In this document: positions 1 to 4,160 of the stretch, piece by piece | Layout: each line of letters opens with the position of its first letter | How positions within the stretch are numbered: the stretch's first letter is position 1 | Assembly (NCBI GenBank): GCA_021824845.1 | Contig: JAKAJY010000110.1 | Location: 1-5,484, forward strand | From: an archaeon | GTDB taxonomy: Archaea; Thermoproteota; Nitrososphaeria; Nitrososphaerales; Nitrosopumilaceae | Direction of reading: 5' to 3' | Length of the DNA stretch: 5,484 nucleotides | Notes under the pieces: generated by a model | Databases searched by the model: none | Told to the model about the DNA's origin: nothing | Seen by the model: only the letters and a program-made list of their open reading frames with translations | Made by a program: the position numbers and the translations under genes

Positions 1-90
1 ATCCTTTGATTCAACCATGAACGTTTCTAAAAAAAATCGATCCGTAGTTTTGACTCCATGGTTTCATATTTTCCATGCTTTTTAAAATAG

Positions 91-133
91 AAAAAATATC
101 CATAATTTTTGATAAGTTTTTTGAATTATGGAT
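91..133 (-). terminator. Hairpin plus T-tract downstream of the histidine kinase gene
   Basis: Two perfect 10-base arms, ATCCATAATT at 98-107 and its reverse complement at 124-133, enclose a 16-base loop. Read on the minus strand, the hairpin begins 22 bases after the kinase stop codon and is followed within two bases by six T (91-96) and then more T-rich sequence. Archaeal RNA polymerase terminates mainly at U-tracts, so the T-tract may matter more than the hairpin. It could also serve a plus-strand gene ending at the left edge, because its loop contains TTTTTT on that strand. Confidence 0.5.
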
Positions 134-155
134 CAGTCATAAAGAGACCTTTTGC

Positions 156-1892
156 TTATTTGTTGGATTTGTATATAAGATTAGGACTAAGAGACTTTTG
201 AGGGATGCTAATCGTAAAAGTCACGGGGTTGTTCCTAACAGTAAGTGTTCCTCCATGTTGTTCAATTATATTTCTACAAGAGACTAGGCCGAGTCCAGTG
301 CCGGTTTGCTTTGTTGTAAACATCGGATCAAAGATTTTTTCCAAGTTCTCCTCAGGGATGGACGGTCCATCATCTTGGACTTCTATGACAATGTCATGAT
401 CGGCTTGCTTCCATCTAATAGTAATTGTGCCAGAATTATTCATTGCTTCTATTGCATTTCGCATCAGATTTTCAAAGACGATTTCCATTTTTTTAGAATC
501 ACATGTGATTTGGAGGTCGCTTTGAGGTAGATCAAATTTTATATTTATCAGGTTTGCATAGTTTTCACAAATCTTTGAAACAACAACAAACAGCGAATTG
601 TTTGATATGTCAAGCGGCTGAACTCGTACAAAATCCAAAACGCTGTTGACTTGGTGAGACATTCTAGATACAGATCTTTCAATTCGCTGCAAATAATTAG
701 TTGTTTTTTCGTCATAACGATTTTGCAAGTATATTATCTCAAGTGTATTCTTTATGACGCTCAGAGGATTTCTCAGATCATGTGCAAGTCTTGCTGCAAG
801 CGTACCCATTGCAGACAGTCTTTCATTTTTTACTTTAATGTCGTGCATCTCACGATCTCGTTGTAATTTTATCTCTGTATCTTTTTTCATGTCTGCAGAA
901 CGCTTTAGCAAGAACAATACAAAGGCAGACACTATTGTTATCAATATTACGAGATTTTGGCTTTCACTTGACTTGAGAATGGTGTTTGTTTGCGCGATTA
1001 CTTTTTCTGTTGGAGTGATAAGAAATACAAAGTACTCGTTTTGACCATTTACCAAAACTGGACTTCCCACATCAATTACTTCACCTACACCAGTCTTGTA
1101 TACTGCATGGTTTGATATGCCAGAAAAGACAATTGATGCATGTTCAGTTCTAATATTGCTGTTGCCATAATATTTTGTTGCGACATTACCAAAATAATTC
1201 ACATTCAGCAGATCAGTCAGCGGGCCTGCCACGTTGATTTTGTCCTTATCATAAACAATTAGATATTGTGTGTTAACATCGATAATGTTGCCATGATGAG
1301 CAAATAGTTTGGCGGTAGGAATTGCCACACCCACTACGCCAATTAACTCTCCTGTGTTTTTATTCACAACCGGATGCGTGATTGTTATTTGATAAGACCC
1401 ATCAAGGGATCTATATTTTGTAGAGATCTCCGGTCTGAGGGACTCGTTCATCTTATCCATAAATTCTTGTTTTTCTGACAGCTCAAAACCAGTAACGGAG
1501 AATGCATCATGACGCACCTCCATCGTGGTGAATTTGTTATCCATCACAAATAGCGCTACGGTTGGAATTCGTGCATCAATTCTCTTAAACGTGTCATCAA
1601 TTAGTCCATAAGACTCTGCGCTAAGTAGTTTTTCTTGAAACTGCTTTGATGTAGCAAGAAAATACATCTGATCGTTTAAAAATTGCAGATCCAAACTTAC
1701 GCTGTTTGCTACAGATTTGGTTGAGAGATCAATCTGTTTTATCTGTTGCTCGATCAGAGAAGACCTAATTTCATGTTCAATGATTTGTTGGTTATAAAGA
1801 AATGTAATAAACGTGACAAGCATGACACATACAATAATGATCAGAGAGCCGTACTTTCTCAATTGCATTAAGTTTGATGATCTAAAATTCAT
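156..1892 (-). CDS. Membrane-bound sensor histidine kinase with dCache-like sensor domain
   Basis: Predicted to sense an extracytoplasmic signal, autophosphorylate on histidine and pass the phosphate to a response regulator. The 578 residues show TM1 at about 15-33, an extracytoplasmic region at about 34-311 that resembles a double-Cache domain (the stretch HPVVNKNTGELIGVVGVAI near 173-191 is typical), and TM2 at about 312-330. A short charged linker, with no recognisable HAMP or PAS, leads to the HisKA H-box LAHDLRNPL with phospho-acceptor His371. The HATPase domain has an N-box at about 474-484 (ENLMRNAIEAM), a G1 box at 507-512 (DDGPSI), the FDPMFTTK motif and the G2 box GTGLGL at 531-536. 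In G1 the second glycine of the usual DxGxG is Ser511. The start at 1892 keeps an N-terminus just before TM1; Met9 is an alternative. The gene is divergent from pstS, and a receiver protein is encoded nearby at 3394-3795. A phosphate-related signal is inferred from neighbours only. Confidence 0.93.
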   Translation of the reverse strand: MNFRSSNLMQLRKYGSLIIIVCVMLVTFITFLYNQQIIEHEIRSSLIEQQIKQIDLSTKSVANSVSLDLQFLNDQMYFLATSKQFQEKLLSAESYGLIDDTFKRIDARIPTVALFVMDNKFTTMEVRHDAFSVTGFELSEKQEFMDKMNESLRPEISTKYRSLDGSYQITITHPVVNKNTGELIGVVGVAIPTAKLFAHHGNIIDVNTQYLIVYDKDKINVAGPLTDLLNVNYFGNVATKYYGNSNIRTEHASIVFSGISNHAVYKTGVGEVIDVGSPVLVNGQNEYFVFLITPTEKVIAQTNTILKSSESQNLVILITIVSAFVLFLLKRSADMKKDTEIKLQRDREMHDIKVKNERLSAMGTLAARLAHDLRNPLSVIKNTLEIIYLQNRYDEKTTNYLQRIERSVSRMSHQVNSVLDFVRVQPLDISNNSLFVVVSKICENYANLINIKFDLPQSDLQITCDSKKMEIVFENLMRNAIEAMNNSGTITIRWKQADHDIVIEVQDDGPSIPEENLEKIFDPMFTTKQTGTGLGLVSCRNIIEQHGGTLTVRNNPVTFTISIPQKSLSPNLIYKSNK

Positions 1893-1931
1893 TTAATATT
1901 TACAGTTAGTTCAATCTAAACAAACTTTTTC

Positions 1932-1942
1932 AAAATAATTCT
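1932..1942 (-). promoter_or_regulatory. Candidate TATA box for the histidine kinase gene
   Basis: On the minus strand the AT-rich stretch GAATTATTTTG lies about 40-50 bases before the kinase start codon. It would place the transcript start about 18-20 bases upstream of the ATG. A weaker alternative is TTTGTTTAGA, about 25-30 bases before the ATG, which would give a leaderless mRNA. No Shine-Dalgarno motif is visible, so the choice is uncertain. Confidence 0.25.
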
Positions 1943-1986
1943 ATGTTGGATCAGTAGATGAATATAGCAGTACATTGTCTACATAT

Positions 1987-2008
1987 TTTTGAAAAATATT
2001 TTTCAAAA
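1987..2008. promoter_or_regulatory. Perfect 22-bp palindrome, candidate operator for pstS
   Basis: The sequence is a perfect palindrome with 11-base arm TTTTGAAAAAT and no spacer; the match stops on both sides. It ends 13 bases upstream of the proposed pstS TATA box and 44 bases before the start codon. That is where archaeal activators, or repressors blocking promoter access, commonly bind. Symmetry suggests a dimeric protein. The regulator is unknown: no DNA-binding regulator is encoded in the window. Confidence 0.5.
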
Positions 2009-2019
2009 TATCCAAGCTA

Positions 2020-2030
2020 GAAATTATTAT
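2020..2030 (+). promoter_or_regulatory. Candidate TATA box of pstS (leaderless promoter)
   Basis: AAATTATTAT at 2021-2030 is centred about 27 bases before the pstS ATG at 2053. In archaea, transcription usually begins about 25 bases after the TATA centre, which would start the mRNA at or within a few bases of the ATG. No Shine-Dalgarno motif precedes the ATG, consistent with leaderless translation. Confidence 0.5.
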
Positions 2031-2052
2031 CATATGAAACTTGTAACAAACA

Positions 2053-3360
2053 ATGATTAAGATAAAACAAATCGCCGCAGTCGTATTTGTATTCTATGCA
2101 TTCGCATTGATTAGTATTCCTGCATTTGCAGCAGCTCCACAGGATCAAGAAAAAATCACAATAAATGGAGCGGGCGCAACTTTTGCAGCACCAATCATCA
2201 GACAATTTGGACATGAATACAACAACTTGCATCCCAACGTAGAAGTACAATACCAGTCCATTGGTAGCGGCGGTGGGATAAAAGAGCACACTGCAAAAAG
2301 AGTGTATTTCGGGGCATCAGAGGCACCATTAAACCACGATGAGGAAAAGATAGCAGATGGTACAGTCACATTACCATTAACAATAGGAACAATTGCACTG
2401 GCATATAATGTCCCAGAAATACCAACAGGGCTAAAGATTACTGGCGACATTATTGCAGATATCTATCTTGGCAAAATAAAAAAGTGGAATGATCCAAGAC
2501 TAGTCGAGCTCAACCCATTTGATCTTCCCGATAAGGAGATTTTGGTGGTACGAAGATCGGACAGCTCGGGTACCACGTATGCGTTCACTGACTATCTTAG
2601 CTCAGTTAGTCATGAATGGGCAAAAAAACATGGCGTAGCAAAAAGCGTAAACTGGCCAGTAGGTATTGGTTCTCCAGGAAATGAGGGAGTGTCTGCTTTT
2701 ATCAAAAATGTTGAGTATACGTTTGGTTATGTAGAGCTAGCATATGTTCTAAAACAGGACCACAAGTACTCATTTGTTCAAAACAAGGAGGGCAGATTCA
2801 TAGCACCATCAATTCAATCTGCCAAAAGCGCTGCCGCTTTGTCTATTAATTCACTTCCAGATCCGAGTCAAAGCTGGTCTGAAGTATCACTTGTAAACCA
2901 GGCTGGTGCAAGTTCATACCCAATAACAAGTTTCTCGTATTTTCTTGTCTACAAGGATTTAGAAAAAGTAAACGGGATGAGTGAAAAATCGGCAAAGGCT
3001 TTTGTTGATTTTCTCCATTGGTCACTTACTGATGGACAAGAGCACGCAACAAAATTACTGTATGTGCCATTACCTCAAGAAGTTCAAGACATAAACAAGC
3101 AAGGATTGTCCTTGCTCAAATTCAAAGACCAACAACTCTACAAACACGAAGTAATTGAGGCAGGAGGGAAACTAAAAGAGATTCCATCTTGGATAGACAG
3201 CGTAACGAATTCACGAATCAACTATTCGGATCTAAGTACAGAGATAACATGTAGAGAGGGGTTTGAAATGCTAACCAAAACAAGCAACAATGCCCCAATC
3301 TGTGTTAATCCAAGCACCGTGGATCAACTAGTAAAGCGTGGCTTTGCAAGATATCAATAG
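2053..3360 (+). CDS. pstS: Phosphate-binding protein PstS with a two-cysteine C-terminal extension
   Basis: Extracytoplasmic phosphate receptor of the high-affinity Pst ABC importer. Of 435 residues, about 1-26 form a signal peptide (charged MIKIK, hydrophobic core, cleavage likely after AFA). The PstS fold is clear: GAGATFAAP at 39-47, SIGSGGGIK at 69-77, FGASEAPL at 86-93, DIYLGKIKKWND at 136-147, and VVRRSDSSGTTYAFTDYL at 165-182. Residues matching the E. coli phosphate contacts are Thr43, Phe44, Ser72, Arg168, Ser172, Gly173 and Thr174. The E. coli Asp56 position is Glu90. The canonical fold ends near 365; about 70 further residues follow, containing Cys400 and Cys417 in the pattern CxxGxxxLxKxxxxxPxCVxPxTxxxLxxRGxA. 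I recall this module at the ends of many thaumarchaeal extracytoplasmic proteins. The transport subunits pstC, pstA and pstB do not follow; the next gene is convergent. There is no lipobox cysteine, so attachment may depend on the C-terminal module (inference). Confidence 0.95.
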   Translation: MIKIKQIAAVVFVFYAFALISIPAFAAAPQDQEKITINGAGATFAAPIIRQFGHEYNNLHPNVEVQYQSIGSGGGIKEHTAKRVYFGASEAPLNHDEEKIADGTVTLPLTIGTIALAYNVPEIPTGLKITGDIIADIYLGKIKKWNDPRLVELNPFDLPDKEILVVRRSDSSGTTYAFTDYLSSVSHEWAKKHGVAKSVNWPVGIGSPGNEGVSAFIKNVEYTFGYVELAYVLKQDHKYSFVQNKEGRFIAPSIQSAKSAAALSINSLPDPSQSWSEVSLVNQAGASSYPITSFSYFLVYKDLEKVNGMSEKSAKAFVDFLHWSLTDGQEHATKLLYVPLPQEVQDINKQGLSLLKFKDQQLYKHEVIEAGGKLKEIPSWIDSVTNSRINYSDLSTEITCREGFEMLTKTSNNAPICVNPSTVDQLVKRGFARYQ

Positions 3361-3393
3361 TTCTTTTTTATGTAAAAATACGTACTAGTAAAA
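3361..3393. terminator. Bidirectional T-tract terminator between convergent genes
   Basis: Only 33 bases separate the pstS stop from the receiver gene stop. On the plus strand TTCTTTTTT (3361-3369) follows pstS directly. On the minus strand a TTTT run (3390-3393) and a TTTTT run (3374-3378) follow the receiver gene. No strong hairpin is present, only the short palindrome TACTAGTA, which fits U-tract-dependent archaeal termination. Confidence 0.55.
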
Positions 3394-3795
3394 CTAGAGA
3401 TTAGACACATACAATGCAGACTTTATGTTGTTTATTTCTCGCCACTCATATTCTACTATTTCTCGAATCTTGCGCGGGTCGACTGGCTTGTACAAGATAT
3501 GACTTGTGCCTAAAAAGCCCATCTTCCGTTTTGTGTGCTCACTGGTATCGCCAGTTACCATGACTAGTCTAACTGCTGGATTTTGCTTTCTAATTTTTGC
3601 CAGAGCAAAAAATCCATCATAAGTTGGCATGGAGACATCCAAGAAAACAAAAGCTGGGTTTAGAGTTTTGTATAACTCAAATGCCTCCATTCCATTGCGG
3701 GCTTTGGCTACTGTCTTGACGCCGAGGATTTTTAGATGATATTCGAGGAGTTCTGCGTGATCATCATAGTCATCCGCAATTATTGCGTCAAACAT
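3394..3795 (-). CDS. Stand-alone receiver-domain response regulator (CheY-like)
   Basis: A single receiver domain of 133 residues that would accept a phosphate from a histidine kinase. The signature residues are all visible: acidic pair Asp8-Asp9 (IIADDYDDH), phospho-acceptor Asp53 in FLDVSMP, switch Thr81 in VMVTGDT, and Lys103 in the KPVDP turn. After the domain only about 20 residues remain (REIVEYEWREINNIK and a short tail), so there is no DNA-binding or enzymatic output domain. The nearest kinase is the dCache protein at 156-1892, on the other side of pstS, which makes it the likely but unproven partner. The protein would have to act by binding another protein or by phosphorelay. It is convergent with pstS. 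Its start is supported by a TATA-like box about 25 bases upstream, giving a leaderless mRNA. Confidence 0.92.
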   Translation of the reverse strand: MFDAIIADDYDDHAELLEYHLKILGVKTVAKARNGMEAFELYKTLNPAFVFLDVSMPTYDGFFALAKIRKQNPAVRLVMVTGDTSEHTKRKMGFLGTSHILYKPVDPRKIREIVEYEWREINNIKSALYVSNL

Positions 3796-3815
3796 TGAAT
3801 AACAAATGGGTTTTG

Positions 3816-3825
3816 TAAATTATTA
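3816..3825 (-). promoter_or_regulatory. Candidate TATA box of the receiver gene (leaderless promoter)
   Basis: On the minus strand TAATAATTTA is centred about 25 bases before the receiver start codon at 3795, so transcription would begin at or very near the ATG. The 9-base word TACATGATC overlaps its upstream edge (3824-3832), where transcription factor B contacts DNA, so a protein bound there would affect promoter use. Confidence 0.45.
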
Positions 3826-3917
3826 CATGATCATAATAGATAATGGATTGTCTGGATCCATACGTAATTGATAGTGTATTGATCTGTATTTTGAATACAT
3901 GATCTTGTGATCATGTA
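3824..3917. repeat. Three copies of TACATGATC forming an inverted and direct repeat set
   Basis: TACATGATC occurs at 3824-3832 and 3896-3904, and its reverse complement GATCATGTA lies at 3909-3917. The last two form a 22-base inverted repeat with 9-base arms and a TTGT spacer. The first copy continues into ATGATCAT (3827-3834), itself a perfect 8-bp palindrome. The first copy touches the receiver TATA box, and the paired copies lie between the receiver promoter and that of the small ORF at 3982. The likely role is an operator for a dimeric regulator; no other function is apparent. Confidence 0.5.
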
Positions 3918-3933
3918 AGAAACGAAGGGGTAC

Positions 3934-3953
3934 GAAATTTATTTGTAAATTTC
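3934..3953. promoter_or_regulatory. Inverted repeat GAAATTTA-TTTG-TAAATTTC, candidate operator
   Basis: Two perfect 8-base arms (3934-3941 and 3946-3953) flank a four-base spacer. The element ends immediately before a TATA-like TTAATAA at 3954-3960. It has the same arm-spacer-arm geometry as the 3896-3917 repeat but a different sequence. Its position over the transcription factor B contact region suggests control of the promoter reading toward 3982. AT-richness raises the chance of a coincidental match. Confidence 0.4.
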
Positions 3954-3960
3954 TTAATAA
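3954..3960 (+). promoter_or_regulatory. Candidate TATA box upstream of the small ORF
   Basis: TTAATAA is centred about 25 bases before the ATG at 3982, the spacing expected for a leaderless archaeal transcript. The surroundings are very AT-rich, and TTTATTTGTAAA at 3938-3949 is an alternative box that would give a leader of roughly 15 bases. Confidence 0.35.
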
Positions 3961-3981
3961 CAATTTTTACCATAAATTAAC

Positions 3982-4080
3982 ATGGGGACGGAGACAAATC
4001 ACGGCATTCAAAAAATCTGTGATGCGCCAAGACTTGTTGCAAGAACACTTACAAATTTGCTAAAACGCAAAGTCAACTAG
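3982..4080 (+). CDS. Candidate small protein of 32 residues, function unknown
   Basis: The frame runs from ATG at 3982 to TAG at 4080. The product begins MGTETNHGIQKICDAP and ends in a basic segment, RTLTNLLKRKVN, that could form an amphipathic helix. It has no signal peptide or membrane segment and a single cysteine (Cys13). I do not recognise a family. Support for it being real: a TATA-like box at the right distance, a palindrome directly upstream of that box, a T-tract shortly after the stop, and otherwise unexplained DNA between two genes in a compact region. Against it: ORFs of this length arise by chance. The same stretch could instead be a small RNA from the same promoter. Its placement within a phosphate gene cluster is suggestive only. 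Confidence 0.4.
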   Translation: MGTETNHGIQKICDAPRLVARTLTNLLKRKVN

Positions 4081-4092
4081 TTTCCTACCAAC

Positions 4093-4100
4093 TTATTTTT
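4093..4100 (+). terminator. T-tract after the small ORF
   Basis: TTATTTTT lies 12 bases after the small ORF stop codon, with no clear hairpin. U-tracts like this can end archaeal transcripts, but the run is short. Confidence 0.3.
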
Positions 4101-4134
4101 GATTCAAAGATGTCTAGGAATAATGATTTTGTAT

Positions 4135-4148
4135 AAAAAGAAAAAGAA
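4135..4148 (-). terminator. T-tract terminator of the PhoX-like gene
   Basis: On the minus strand the stop codon at 4161-4163 is followed 12 bases later by TTCTTTTTCTTTTT, twelve T in fourteen bases. This is a strong archaeal U-tract terminator, and no hairpin is needed or seen. Confidence 0.6.
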
Positions 4149-4160
4149 TATGGTTGGATC

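Larger units (their letters stand above)
1926..2010 (+). repeat. Direct repeat TTTTTCAAAATA in the divergent promoter region
   Basis: The 12-base word TTTTTCAAAATA occurs at 1926-1937 and again at 1999-2010, 73 bases apart. The second copy forms the right half of the 22-bp palindrome described separately. The first is a lone half-site overlapping the likely kinase promoter. This could be a paired regulator-binding arrangement across the divergent promoters, but the words are AT-rich and some chance repetition is expected. Confidence 0.4.

Noticed and set aside
1..18. Minus-strand ATG at 18 with a frame open to the left edge (MVESKD), preceded by TTTTAAAAAG at about 80-89
   Set aside because: It could be the start of the next gene, but six codons cannot be tested and the promoter-like box is some 65 bases away.
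2..85. Plus-strand frame open from the left edge to a stop at 83-85
   Set aside because: The 27 visible codons show no recognisable motif or clear coding bias; it could be the end of a gene convergent with the kinase but cannot be supported here.
11..103. Minus-strand 30-codon frame starting at 103, product beginning MDIFSILKSMENM
   Set aside because: Its start codon lies inside the arm of the hairpin-terminator, no TATA box is well placed, and no family is recognised.
774..790. AGATCATGTGC inside the kinase gene, resembling the GATCATGTA repeat
   Set aside because: It encodes the conserved H-box His371 region and matches only eight bases; the likeness is coincidental.
754..1044. 96-codon plus-strand frame opposite the kinase gene
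   Set aside because: It lies wholly antisense to the conserved H-box, TM2 and linker coding region, with no family resemblance.
2145..2450. 101-codon minus-strand frame opposite pstS
   Set aside because: Antisense to the best conserved part of pstS; the reverse reading frame is a by-product of that gene.
3796..4160. CRISPR array or mobile-element ends in the repeat-rich intergenic region
   Set aside because: The repeats are only 8-9 bases, not regularly spaced, with no spacers, transposase or target-site duplication.
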